DNA from: Bacillota bacterium
Lineage (GTDB): Bacteria; Bacillota; Clostridia; Christensenellales; Aristaeellaceae
Length of the DNA stretch: 57,873 nt
Assembly (NCBI GenBank): GCA_023398575.1
Contig: JAEWSC010000084.1
Span: 1 to 57,873 of the forward strand
Reading direction: 5' to 3'
Below the pieces are notes generated by a model. That model made no database searches. It had not been told where the DNA came from and saw only the letters and a program-made list of their open reading frames with translations. How positions within the stretch are numbered: the first letter of the stretch is position 1; each line of letters opens with the position of its first letter. The translations under genes and the position numbers were made by a program. Below are positions 24,268 to 32,315 of the stretch, in pieces.

Positions 24268-24996
24268 TCAACCCGTATCATTCCACTGCTCCCGCAGCAT
24301 AACCCGTACTCTCGCTTCCAGACGCGAAATTTGCACCTGGGTCATGTTGAGCAGCTCTGCTGTTTCTGCTTGAGTTTTGTCTGCAGCGTACCGCAAATAC
24401 AAAAGCCATTGCTCCGTTTTGGGCAACCGTGCGATCAAATCCCGCAAAAAGAGGCGCTCCATCCATGCGTCGCTTCGGGGATCGCGCAGTATGTCTCCCC
24501 AGGACAGGCGCTGGTCGGTATTGGGGGAACTATCCAGGGACACCGTCTGCTTGCCCGTGTCCAATATCAACACCAGCTCCGCGGCCGGCATGCGCATAGC
24601 GGATGCAATTTCGGGCAGAGTCGGCTCCCTGTGCAGCGCCTGGCGGAGAATGCGAATGGTTTTGCGCGCCTGTGTGGCCTTTTCCTTATCCGTCCTGGCC
24701 ACATGCACCGGGCTGTCATCCCGAAGGTACCGGCGCAATTCGCCCAGGATCATGGGTACCGCATAGGTGGAGAATTGTACCCCGGCATTTAAGTCAAAAC
24801 GCTGTATGGCCTTTACAAGCCCCATACAGCCCTGCTGGTACAACTCTTCCGAGTCCTTCCCCCAGGACGAAAAGCGCTTTATAACGCACCGTACCAAGGG
24901 AAGGTTGCGGCGTGTCATCTCCTCCAGCGCCTGTTTGTCATCCCCTTGGGCGCGGGCGATCAGTTCCAAGCTATCCAATTGTTCCAGCGCTGCCAT
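24268..24996 (-). CDS. sigF: Sporulation sigma factor SigF (SpoIIAC)
   Basis: A 242-residue sigma-70 family factor, the first forespore-specific sigma factor. Region 2 shows GCMGLVKAIQRFDLNAGVQFSTYAVPMI, with the conserved core-binding and -10 recognition helices. Region 4 shows LPKTEQWLLYLRYAADKTQAETAELLNMTQVQISRLE, its helix-turn-helix ending in QVQISRLE. It lies 3 bp after spoIIAB in the fixed order spoIIAA-spoIIAB-sigF, whose products control it by partner switching. The closest alternative, SigG, would not have spoIIAA and spoIIAB upstream. Confidence 0.96.
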   Translation of the reverse strand: MAALEQLDSLELIARAQGDDKQALEEMTRRNLPLVRCVIKRFSSWGKDSEELYQQGCMGLVKAIQRFDLNAGVQFSTYAVPMILGELRRYLRDDSPVHVARTDKEKATQARKTIRILRQALHREPTLPEIASAMRMPAAELVLILDTGKQTVSLDSSPNTDQRLSWGDILRDPRSDAWMERLFLRDLIARLPKTEQWLLYLRYAADKTQAETAELLNMTQVQISRLEARVRVMLREQWNDTG

Positions 24997-24999
24997 TGC

Positions 25000-25440
25000 T
25001 CACTCGTGCCGGGCGGCAGCAATGGTTTTGCGCATGCGTACCACAGTGCCAAGCCCAATGGTGGATGTAACCTCCACATCATCCATAAACGTTTGCATGA
25101 CGGCAAAGCCCATGCCGGAACGCTCCTGCTCCGGATGGGAGGTATAAAAGGGCTGCATGGCTTGGGTGACATCTGCAATGCCTTTCCCTTTATCAGATAC
25201 CTCTACTGTCAATACGCCGCCGGGAGTATAAGAGGCGACCATGGTGACAATCCCTTGGGTGCCTTCATAGCCATGGATGATGGCGTTGGTTACCGCCTCG
25301 CTGACCGCCGTTTTGATATCCGCGATCTCGGAAACCGTGGGGCTTAGCTGCACAGCAAAGGCGGCAATGACCACCCGGGCGAAGGATTCGTTTTCAGGGC
25401 ATCCCAAAAAGGATAGCTGCATATGATTTCTGCCGTTCAT
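25000..25440 (-). CDS. spoIIAB: Anti-sigma F factor SpoIIAB
   Basis: A 146-residue serine kinase/anti-sigma factor of the GHKL ATPase superfamily. It holds SigF inactive and phosphorylates SpoIIAA. The N-box EAVTNAIIHGYEG, G1 box VSDKGKGIADV and glycine-rich lid ERSGMGFAVMQTFMDDV are present. The frame is open upstream, but the ATG at 25440 after AGGAGG overlaps the spoIIAA stop by 4 bp and gives the family N-terminus (FLGCPENESFARV). Confidence 0.96.
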   Translation of the reverse strand: MNGRNHMQLSFLGCPENESFARVVIAAFAVQLSPTVSEIADIKTAVSEAVTNAIIHGYEGTQGIVTMVASYTPGGVLTVEVSDKGKGIADVTQAMQPFYTSHPEQERSGMGFAVMQTFMDDVEVTSTIGLGTVVRMRKTIAAARHE

Positions 25441-25763
25441 CGTTGTGCCTCCTGTTCCTGCCTGGCTACATGAATGATCTGCCCCATGCCGGAAAGATGA
25501 AAAATGCGGTTGATTTGCTGGTTCATGTTCCTGACCCAAACGCTGCCGCCCCTGGCGGCCAGTATGCGGTAGCGGCCCAAAATAACGCCTATGCCCGATG
25601 AGTCCATAAATTTCAGGTCTGTCATATCCAACATCAAATGACGAACCGCAGGATCTGATATGAGTTCATCCAGTTCCCGGCGAGTGTTCATGGCGCTGCA
25701 GTGGTCCAGTTCGCCGGAGAGGGCCACAGTGATCTTGTCCCGTTGTTTGGCGTGGTTGAGCAT
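25437..25763 (-). CDS. spoIIAA: Anti-sigma F factor antagonist SpoIIAA
   Basis: A 108-residue STAS-domain protein that frees SigF by binding SpoIIAB when unphosphorylated. The phosphorylation-site segment LKFMDSSGIGVILGRY is intact, and Ser56 corresponds to the phosphorylated serine of Bacillus SpoIIAA. SpoIIE phosphatase, which would reactivate it, is not in the window. It heads the operon and overlaps spoIIAB by 4 bp. I looked for a sigma-H promoter in the 110 bp upstream and did not find a convincing one. Confidence 0.95.
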   Translation of the reverse strand: MLNHAKQRDKITVALSGELDHCSAMNTRRELDELISDPAVRHLMLDMTDLKFMDSSGIGVILGRYRILAARGGSVWVRNMNQQINRIFHLSGMGQIIHVARQEQEAQR

Positions 25764-25870
25764 GCTTGTCCCCCCTTAAATGCTGTTAGCAGTATTGGCT
25801 TGTGTACAGTCACTATCCTTCCTCGAAAAATAGGTGTTTATGCAGGAAACTTTGCAATCGTTCGACAAAC

Positions 25871-25901
25871 AAAAAAGGAGCGCATCATTTGACGCGCTCC
25901 T
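25871..25901 (-). terminator. Terminator after Eis-like gene
   Basis: AGGAGCGC (25876-25883) and GCGCTCCT (25894-25901) form a stem which, on the minus strand, is followed by TTTTTTG. It lies 16 bp past the stop codon at 25918 and insulates the spoIIA operon from upstream transcription. Confidence 0.9.
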
Positions 25902-25917
25902 GTAAAGAATGATTTGT

Positions 25918-27174
25918 TTAAAAGTAATTATTGATCCAGCAGGGCTTTACGTAAAATACCCGACCGACTGTCTCGTGGTGTGCATTCACTTTTACGCCGT
26001 CCATGTACTCGAAATCCGAGAGGTGGTAGTTGCCAAGAATGGCGTTGGAGAAAACATTCACGGTCATCTCCACATCTGCGTTTTGACCTGTTTGTCCAAA
26101 AGGAGAAACAGGCATAGGGGTAAATGTTATCTCTGCCGCCTTTCCATCTTCAAAGCGGATATGGTACAGGCCGTTGTTCTTTGCAAGCGAATCGTCATGC
26201 AGATAAAGAGATAGGCTGCCGCTGCCCTGATACTTGGCCAGTTTCAGTACCTCTTCCACATGCACAGCCCTGGCCATACCGTTCATATGCAAGTGCCGGC
26301 TGGTATTGGACTGCGGGAAATCAGAGCAGAAGTAGCCAAGATTTAGCGTAGAAGGCACGCTAAAGGAAACGGCTTCATAATCAGCGGCAAAGGTTTTGAA
26401 AAACGCCATGATTACTTTCAACGTATCAAAACTGTCAAAGGCGATTTCCTTGCAGCCTAAAATCCTGCGGCCATGATCACCTGCTTTTTTTTCAAACACC
26501 AGATAGCCTGCGGGCTTTCCGGCCTGATTCTTGTACAGGAAAGCATGGACCTCACCTTTAAAGGGGTCGGCGTTTTTTACAGTGTTCCAGTCAAGCTCTT
26601 CACGATACACCATCATGTTGAATTGCGGTGCAAAGGCCTGATAGGCAGCTTTGAAATCATCTATAGCCGCACTGGGACGGTATAGGTGAAAGGTACCGGG
26701 GATGGGTGCGTTGGGAATGGTCTTCAAATCAAATTCCCAGTAGATGCTTGTGCAGGAACGGTGGTAGCCAAAGCTGCCGTAAAACTGCTCACTGAAGGGA
26801 TACAAGTAGGAAAAAGGCACTTTTTTTTCATACAGGTCATCCAGGAAGCGTAAGAACATGCCTTTTACCGCACCCTTGCGCCTATGCTCAGGATAAGTAC
26901 ATACGGCACCTATGCCACCCATGGGAACCTGATGACCGTCGAAGGCCACCTGATAGGGGATGACACACAGACTTGCCATCATGGCGCCTTCATCAGTAAA
27001 AGCACCCCAAATATCGGTGGCTGCCGAATCTCCCTTGGAAGAAGGGTTTTCCCTAATCGTTTTTCCGTATTCCTCCGGGGATTTGCCTTTGTCATCCAAC
27101 GGCCAGTGAAAGCTCAAGGCGGATATACGGTGGGCCTCCAGCATTTCTGATTCGTAAATTTTACGTACGTTCAT
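25918..27174 (-). CDS. Eis-family GNAT N-acetyltransferase
   Basis: A 418-residue enzyme with the Eis architecture: two GNAT acetyltransferase domains and a C-terminal sterol-carrier-like domain. The acetyl-CoA loop appears as CTYPEHRRKGAVKGMFLRFL near residues 93-112, preceded by VPMGGIGAV. FSYLYPFSEQFYGSFGYHRS is a characteristic Eis segment, and the C-terminal carboxylate position is occupied by Phe, as in Eis proteins, which use the terminal carboxylate as base. Some family members acetylate aminoglycosides or peptides; the substrate here is unknown. It is a single gene with its own promoter and terminator, and an inverted repeat covers its -35 element. Confidence 0.85.
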   Translation of the reverse strand: MNVRKIYESEMLEAHRISALSFHWPLDDKGKSPEEYGKTIRENPSSKGDSAATDIWGAFTDEGAMMASLCVIPYQVAFDGHQVPMGGIGAVCTYPEHRRKGAVKGMFLRFLDDLYEKKVPFSYLYPFSEQFYGSFGYHRSCTSIYWEFDLKTIPNAPIPGTFHLYRPSAAIDDFKAAYQAFAPQFNMMVYREELDWNTVKNADPFKGEVHAFLYKNQAGKPAGYLVFEKKAGDHGRRILGCKEIAFDSFDTLKVIMAFFKTFAADYEAVSFSVPSTLNLGYFCSDFPQSNTSRHLHMNGMARAVHVEEVLKLAKYQGSGSLSLYLHDDSLAKNNGLYHIRFEDGKAAEITFTPMPVSPFGQTGQNADVEMTVNVFSNAILGNYHLSDFEYMDGVKVNAHHETVGRVFYVKPCWINNYF

Positions 27175-27210
27175 AACGATCCTTCCTTTGCGTGGGAATT
27201 GGTTGCCTCA

Positions 27211-27239
27211 ACTATAGCAGATTGCCATAAATCTGGCAA
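27211..27239 (-). promoter_or_regulatory. Promoter with inverted repeat over -35, Eis-like gene
   Basis: On the minus strand TTGCCA (27239-27234) and TATAGT (27216-27211) have a 17-bp spacer. TTGCCATAAATCTGGCAA (27222-27239, plus-strand reading) is an inverted repeat with 6-bp arms that includes the -35 hexamer, so a repressor or activator could act here. Confidence 0.65.
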
Positions 27240-27280
27240 GGCGGCTTTCATAATGGAAGTGTGTATTTGGTTTATAGATG

Positions 27281-27308
27281 TTGACTAGGATTTGCAATTG
27301 AGTATGCT
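27281..27308 (+). promoter_or_regulatory. Possible promoter for the small unknown gene
   Basis: TTGACT (27281-27286) and TATGCT (27303-27308) with a 16-bp spacer, about 25 bp before the ribosome-binding site. Both hexamers are fair matches to sigma-A. Confidence 0.45.
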
Positions 27309-27338
27309 TGTATTATCGATGACAAAGTGAGGTGCGTT

Positions 27339-27770
27339 ATGAGCGGAAGAGAACACTTGAGAGATTACCTTGCCTTCGCCGGCATTCTTTGCTGCAACGT
27401 TAACCCTTATCTGCCGGACTTATCTGATATAGGGTGTACGTGGCAGGGCATGACGCAGTTTATGGATGAGCAGGGTTTGTTTTATTGCAAGGCATACAGG
27501 GGCAGAGCTGTTTATTTGTCCATCGAAGTTTATTTTTATATAAAGGCACTAAACAAGGATGTGCAACTACATGACGATTGTTCAAGGCTGCTGGATGTTT
27601 TGTCCGTGATAGAGCCGGCAGATGCGGATTCGATTAGAAAAGCCGCCTTGATGGATGACAGGCAATTTGATAAGGCTTTTTGTTCGCTGCTTGTGCACAG
27701 AAGAGTCACTGCACTCAAAAGCGGCAGAATCATCAACCCTCATTGGAGCGTAGCCCGAAATTCCGGCTGA
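27339..27770 (+). CDS. Hypothetical protein, winged-helix-like C-terminus
   Basis: A 143-residue protein starting at ATG 27339 after GTGAGG. No signal peptide or membrane segment. The middle part (LFYCKAYRGRAVYLSIEVYFYIKAL) and the C-terminal helices (DRQFDKAFCSLLVHRRVTAL) followed by INPHWSVA are reminiscent of short AlkZ-related proteins of Clostridia, which carry a winged-helix fold but lack the full DNA glycosylase. This is a weak resemblance from memory and I assign no activity. It stands alone between the Eis-like gene and a convergent membrane-protein gene. Confidence 0.55.
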   Translation: MSGREHLRDYLAFAGILCCNVNPYLPDLSDIGCTWQGMTQFMDEQGLFYCKAYRGRAVYLSIEVYFYIKALNKDVQLHDDCSRLLDVLSVIEPADADSIRKAALMDDRQFDKAFCSLLVHRRVTALKSGRIINPHWSVARNSG

Positions 27771-27883
27771 TCCCAAGTCAGTGCTGCAATCTATCCTAAT
27801 TCGGACGATGCGTGAAGATGAGTATAGACGATTTGAAAAGCAAAACTTGAAGTCTATCAAGGCCTGATGTAAGAATCACCTCG

Positions 27884-28315
27884 TTAGTTTTTCCATTTGA
27901 ACAAAAGAACGCCTCCAACCAAAAGTGCCATACCAACATACTTGTTCCAGGTAAAAGGCACCTTATCTGTACCCAAAATGCCAAAGGCATCGATCATTGC
28001 CGCAGCCAGCAGCTGCGCAATGAGGATGGTCGATATGGCGATGGTCGGTGTCAGATGCTGTATGCCAAGCATGACAGTTAAGGTGATGGTCAGCCCAAGA
28101 ACACCGCCCATCCAGTAATACCAAGGCATCTTCAATAACCCTGCAAGCTGGCCTTTACCAAAGAACCACATCACAAAAAGGGATAAAAGGAAAGCTGTGC
28201 CCTGCACATATGCATTGGATTCATACAGGCCGATCTTTTCTCCCAGCCTTGTATTTATGACACCTTGAAAGCTCATGGCAGCGCCTGCCAGAATGCTGAA
28301 TAATATCCCGGCCAT
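27884..28315 (-). CDS. YdcZ-type DMT superfamily membrane protein
   Basis: A 143-residue integral membrane protein with five hydrophobic segments, matching the DUF606/YdcZ family of small drug/metabolite transporter-like proteins. Typical pieces are GAAMSFQGVINTRLGEKIG near the N-terminus, WYYWMGGVLGL in the middle and GMALLVGGVLLF at the C-terminus. Two adjacent ATGs are possible; I chose 28315 because AGGAGG is 6 nt upstream of it but only 3 nt from the first. Such proteins usually act as pairs or dimers; transported substrates are not established. It follows the alarmone-synthetase gene on the same strand by 66 bp and could be a distal member of that operon. Confidence 0.8.
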   Translation of the reverse strand: MAGILFSILAGAAMSFQGVINTRLGEKIGLYESNAYVQGTAFLLSLFVMWFFGKGQLAGLLKMPWYYWMGGVLGLTITLTVMLGIQHLTPTIAISTILIAQLLAAAMIDAFGILGTDKVPFTWNKYVGMALLVGGVLLFKWKN

Positions 28316-28381
28316 CATACTCCTCCTGCAACGCAGTAAGTGTATCATGCCCGGGATTTTTTATTGCCATGCGGTTTTGTC

Positions 28382-29056
28382 TTATGAAGAAGCAGAGGAA
28401 TCCAGTTTTTCCACCATGTTGCAAATCCGCTGCATCCGCAAATCAATTTCCGCCATATCCTTGGCGGTGCGGTACAATTCTGCCGACAGCTCTGGGGGGA
28501 TGCGGCGCGGCTCTTTGTACCGCAACTGATGCTCCAGGCTGGCCCACAAGTCCATGGCGATGGAACGGATTTGAATCTCCACCGTCACCCATACTTTGCC
28601 CTCTGCCAGGAATACCGGAACCTGAACCACCAGGTGCAAGCTTCTATAGCCGTTTTTCTTGGGGTTTGCAATGTAATCTTGTTCCTTGATGAGTACAATA
28701 TCATCCTGACTTTTTAGTATATCAGCCACAGTATAGATATCGCTGATATAAGAGCAGATGACCCGTATGCCTGCAATATCATTCAGGTTTTCAGCGGCCG
28801 AGCCAAAAGAAACTGGAAGATTTCTTCGCTGAAGCTTTTCTGTGATGCTTTGAACCGTTTTCAGCCGGCTTTGCATGTGATGAATGGGGTTGCGCTTGTG
28901 CCTTAGCTGAAACTCCTCATCCAGGTTCTCCAGCTTTGTTCGTACTTCCCGGATGGCAGATTGATAGCGGCACTGCATTTGCAGATAGCTGTCCGATAGC
29001 TCCTGAATACCTTTTAACGTAATTCTGGCAAGCAATGGTTTGTCTGCAAGGGTCAT
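28382..29056 (-). CDS. Small alarmone synthetase (RelA/SpoT domain)
   Basis: A 224-residue single-domain (p)ppGpp synthetase without an HD hydrolase or regulatory domains, of the YjbM/YwaC (RelQ/RelP) type. The catalytic core is visible as AGIRVICSYISDIYTVADIL (helix with the conserved Arg), NPKKNGYRSLHLVVQVPV (the G-loop/YRSLH motif) and VEIQIRSIAMDLWASLEHQLRYK. N- and C-terminal helices suit the oligomeric SAS fold. It makes the alarmone from ATP and GDP/GTP in the cytoplasm. Its ATG overlaps the histidine-kinase stop by 4 bp, so its synthesis is tied to that two-component system. Expression control by the system is an inference. Confidence 0.9.
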   Translation of the reverse strand: MTLADKPLLARITLKGIQELSDSYLQMQCRYQSAIREVRTKLENLDEEFQLRHKRNPIHHMQSRLKTVQSITEKLQRRNLPVSFGSAAENLNDIAGIRVICSYISDIYTVADILKSQDDIVLIKEQDYIANPKKNGYRSLHLVVQVPVFLAEGKVWVTVEIQIRSIAMDLWASLEHQLRYKEPRRIPPELSAELYRTAKDMAEIDLRMQRICNMVEKLDSSASS

Positions 29057-30387
29057 GCAAGGCTCCTTTCCGGCGCGCTTCCTCGCGCAAGCTCGACAGT
29101 AAAGGTGGTGCCTTCACCAGGGGTGCTCTTTACGCGAATAGTGCCGCCATGCAGGTCAATGATTCTTTTGGCCAGGGGCAGCCCAAGCCCGTTGCCCTCG
29201 TGGGCGTGGGATGTATCTCCTTGATAAAAACGCTCAAAAATATGGGTTTGCATGTTTTCATCCATTCCTTCACCATGATCGCGGATTTTTACCTTTATCA
29301 TATCGCTTGTGTATAGCGAAAGATGAATTTCACCGCCGGCAGGAGAAAATTTGATTGCATTGCCCAAAAGATTGATCCACACCTGCTGCATCAGTTCCGA
29401 ATCGCCCTGCACAATTGTGCTTTCCAGGCGCAGATCCCAAACAATGCACTTTTGCGTCCATTCCGGCTCTAGCAAAAGCACTATCTGCCGAAGCTGTTCA
29501 TCCAGGGAAAAAGGCGAAACCTCCGTAAGCCGCTGCTGGTATTCCAGCTTGGAAAGCCGCAGCAGATTCTGCGAAAGCCGCGACAAACGCTGGCTTTCCT
29601 TTAGAATGATATCCGTATACTCCTTGCGCTCTTCGTCAGTTGTCTGCGGGCTTTTCAGCAGTGTGGCAAACCCCTGGATGGAGGCGATAGGGGTCTTGAA
29701 TTCGTGGGAGACATTGCCGATAAAGTCCTTCTGTAAGTATTCTATGCTCTGTAGCTCCTCCGCCATGAGGTTAAAATTTTCCATCAGCTGGCCCAATTCA
29801 TCCTGACGCTTGACAGGAAGCCGTACTGTAAAGTCTCCGCCCGCCACTTTCTTGGTGGCCTCGGAAAGCTTGGTGATTGGCCGGGCCATTCTGCCGGTGG
29901 TAAGAAAAATGAACAAGAAAAACGAAGCCAGCGTCATCATCAGTGTATAGAATGCCCGGAGGGAAATCTTTCGAAACAGATTTACATGGGCGCGGACGCT
30001 AATTTTTAGCAGGCTGTCTGCTATCGTAAAATAGGTTTGCGGCACAGAATTCGCTTTGGGCATTACGGAGACCACTTCTCCCTGATACAGGTGGGACAAT
30101 TGGTCACCGTTTATCACAAGGCCTGTGGCATCCTCTATGACATCAACCTGATAGATTGCGTTGGTGGATATACTTGCGATCTCGTTTGCCGTAAGGTTTG
30201 TTTTTTGAAACAGTTCCAGCGCATTTACGGCCACACTGCGCTGATCCGCTTTGATTTCACTAATTAACGTGTTGTTGTTCAGCGCGGTGGACAGTAGAAA
30301 AGAGATGCCGGATGCCAAAATGATCATCAGACATAGCGCCACCATCAGCCTGGTCTGGAATTTTTTCATGTGAAACCGGTTATTCAT
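29053..30387 (-). CDS. Sensor histidine kinase (HAMP-HisKA-HATPase)
   Basis: A 444-residue membrane kinase. A first transmembrane segment (about residues 14-35) is followed by an extracellular sensor of about 110 residues, a second transmembrane segment (about 145-168, TLMMTLASFFLFIFLTT), HAMP (GRMARPITKLSEATKKVAGGDF), the H box NVSHEFKTPIASIQGF with the phospho-accepting His near 225, the N box MQQVWINLLGNAIKF, and G boxes RDHGEGMDE and GNGLGLPLAKRI. The sensor domain has no family I recognise. It overlaps the response-regulator gene upstream and the alarmone-synthetase gene downstream by 4 bp each. Confidence 0.95.
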   Translation of the reverse strand: MNNRFHMKKFQTRLMVALCLMIILASGISFLLSTALNNNTLISEIKADQRSVAVNALELFQKTNLTANEIASISTNAIYQVDVIEDATGLVINGDQLSHLYQGEVVSVMPKANSVPQTYFTIADSLLKISVRAHVNLFRKISLRAFYTLMMTLASFFLFIFLTTGRMARPITKLSEATKKVAGGDFTVRLPVKRQDELGQLMENFNLMAEELQSIEYLQKDFIGNVSHEFKTPIASIQGFATLLKSPQTTDEERKEYTDIILKESQRLSRLSQNLLRLSKLEYQQRLTEVSPFSLDEQLRQIVLLLEPEWTQKCIVWDLRLESTIVQGDSELMQQVWINLLGNAIKFSPAGGEIHLSLYTSDMIKVKIRDHGEGMDENMQTHIFERFYQGDTSHAHEGNGLGLPLAKRIIDLHGGTIRVKSTPGEGTTFTVELARGSAPERSLA

Positions 30388-31058
30388 ATTAGTTTATCCG
30401 CCCGATATCCAAGTCCCCTGACGGTTACAATATTAAACTCCGGAAACTCAGCACACTTCTCCCGCAAGCGCTTGACATGCACATCCACGGTCCGCTCGTC
30501 GCTTTGTGCGTCCATGCCCCATAATTCATCCATCAATTGGCTGCGGGTGAAGGTGCGGCCAGGATAGCTGAGCAATTTGAACAGAAGCAAAAACTCTTTT
30601 TTCGTCAAGCTTAGTGTAACATCGCCGCGGGATACCGTCAAGGCATCATAATTCAGAATGGTATCGCCAAGGCGAAGCTCCCGTTCAGTGGCGATGCGGC
30701 TGCGGCGCAAAAGCGCGTTGACGCGAAGAAGCAGCTCGTCCAGCTCGATGGGTTTGACCATATAATCGTCCGTACCAACAGAAAAGGCCGTCCGCTTATC
30801 TTCCAGCGCCTCTCTGGCAGTGACCATCAAAATAGGGAGTTCAGGATAGGCGCGGCGTAAATCCCTTGTAAGAGAGAAACCATCCATCTTAGGCATCATG
30901 ATATCGCAAACCACAAGATCGGGCATGGCGCTTTCCATTACGGAAAGCGCCTCCTCTCCATCTTGGGCGCGCATGACTTCAAAACCACTGCGGATTAAAA
31001 ACACGGACATCAATTGCCGGATATGGGGGTCATCCTCGACCACAAGGATTTTGAACAT
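30384..31058 (-). CDS. OmpR/PhoB-family response regulator
   Basis: A 224-residue DNA-binding regulator. The receiver domain has Asp9/Asp10, the phospho-accepting Asp52 in VVCDIMMPKMDGF, and Lys in DDYMVKPIELDELL. The C-terminal winged helix has SLTKKEFLLLFKLLSYPGRTFTRSQL and RTVDVHVKRLREKC, ending VRGLGYRAD, as in OmpR proteins. ATG at 31058 with AAAGGAG upstream is preferred over an ATG six codons earlier. It lies 57 bp after the MacB-like permease gene on the same strand, so the exporter may be both its target and its operon partner. Confidence 0.94.
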   Translation of the reverse strand: MFKILVVEDDPHIRQLMSVFLIRSGFEVMRAQDGEEALSVMESAMPDLVVCDIMMPKMDGFSLTRDLRRAYPELPILMVTAREALEDKRTAFSVGTDDYMVKPIELDELLLRVNALLRRSRIATERELRLGDTILNYDALTVSRGDVTLSLTKKEFLLLFKLLSYPGRTFTRSQLMDELWGMDAQSDERTVDVHVKRLREKCAEFPEFNIVTVRGLGYRADKLI

Positions 31059-31115
31059 GGCGCTTCTCCTTTGCATCTTTTTAACTCATTCGTGTTGTAG
31101 CGGCGCAAATCCTTT

Positions 31116-32315
31116 TTAGTTGCTTCGAAGCGCATCTATGGGATTTAAGCGCGACGCCTTGCGGGCCGGTGCCCAGCCAAACAGCACCCCGACCGCAGCG
31201 GAAAAGCTGACCGCAAGGAGCATAGCACCGGAAGATAGGATGAAGTCAAATCCAATAGCCATAGCGACGGCAATGGAGATGAGGTTGCCAAGAATAATGC
31301 CGCCAATACCGCCAAGCAGGGAGAGTACTACCGACTCCATCAAGAACTGCAGCTGTATGCGTTTGGGCTGCGCGCCAAGAGCTTTGCGCAAGCCAATTTC
31401 GGTTGTACGCTCAGTGACGGAGACCAGCATCATGTTCATGATTCCAATGCCGCCAACCAATAGCGCAATGGATGCGATGCCGGCCAACATGGTGGTCATC
31501 ATGCCGGTCATGGTGTTCATGGTATCCAGCAGGCTGTCCAGATTAATAATGGTATAGGCATCATCCTTAAAGTTAAAGGCTTGATTCAGCACTGTTTCCA
31601 CCTGGGGAATGACATCGTCTGTCAAAGAAGCATCAGATACGATGATTTCCAGGGAGTTAACGTTGCTGCTGCCGGTCATGCGGAGAGCAGCCTTGTATGG
31701 CACAATGACCTTTGCCTCCGTATTGTCGCTGTTCATGCGGTTCATGGCTGACATGACATCATCCGCAACATCCGGGTCAAGCATACCCACAATGGTGTAT
31801 GTGTGACCGGAAACCAGAAGCTTTTGACCGATAATATCCTGACCGAAGAACAGCTCGTCGTAAAGCGCCTTGTTAACGACGCAGACGCGGCTTTCTACCG
31901 GCATATCCATAGTTGTAAGACCGCGGCCTTTACCAATCAGCTTTTTGTTGCTGCTGAAATAAATATCATTGCGACCTTCGATATTTACATCTTCCAGCAC
32001 CTGCTGGTGGGCTACTACATCGGACGTAAAGGAAACATTGGGGGAGACGCCGGCTACATTATCAAGCTCGGCCAGCTTTTGCACGTCACTGTCAAAAAGG
32101 CCTTTTTTCAGCGGCGTGCCGGGTGCGCGCACATTAATTTTACCGGCACCTAGCTCAACAAACTGAGAGGTGACTTCAGTAGTCACACCTTCCACTGTTG
32201 TAATCAACGCAATGATCGCTGTTACACCGATAATGATGCCCAGCATCGTTAAAAAGGAGCGCATTTTATTGCTCAGTATGTTTTGTATGGACATCTGAAA
32301 GCTTTCTTTAAACAT
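31116..32315 (-). CDS. MacB-like ABC exporter permease
   Basis: A 399-residue permease of the FtsX/MacB type with one N-terminal transmembrane segment (NILSNKMRSFLTMLGIIIGVTAIIAL in two blocks), a large extracellular MacB-PCD domain (about residues 45-270) and three C-terminal transmembrane segments, with GGIGIMNMMLVSVTERTTEIGLRKALGA between them, a hallmark of the family. ATG at 32315 follows GGAGAGGTGG; an upstream extension of the frame would lie in the ATPase gene. It overlaps the ATPase gene by 8 bp. In monoderm bacteria such systems export peptides, antibiotics or lipids, or transmit signals to a kinase. Confidence 0.93.
   Translation of the reverse strand: MFKESFQMSIQNILSNKMRSFLTMLGIIIGVTAIIALITTVEGVTTEVTSQFVELGAGKINVRAPGTPLKKGLFDSDVQKLAELDNVAGVSPNVSFTSDVVAHQQVLEDVNIEGRNDIYFSSNKKLIGKGRGLTTMDMPVESRVCVVNKALYDELFFGQDIIGQKLLVSGHTYTIVGMLDPDVADDVMSAMNRMNSDNTEAKVIVPYKAALRMTGSSNVNSLEIIVSDASLTDDVIPQVETVLNQAFNFKDDAYTIINLDSLLDTMNTMTGMMTTMLAGIASIALLVGGIGIMNMMLVSVTERTTEIGLRKALGAQPKRIQLQFLMESVVLSLLGGIGGIILGNLISIAVAMAIGFDFILSSGAMLLAVSFSAAVGVLFGWAPARKASRLNPIDALRSN

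Noticed and set aside
24175..24792. 205-codon plus-strand frame opposite sigF
   Set aside because: It is the antisense shadow of a clear sigF gene and has no recognisable domain.
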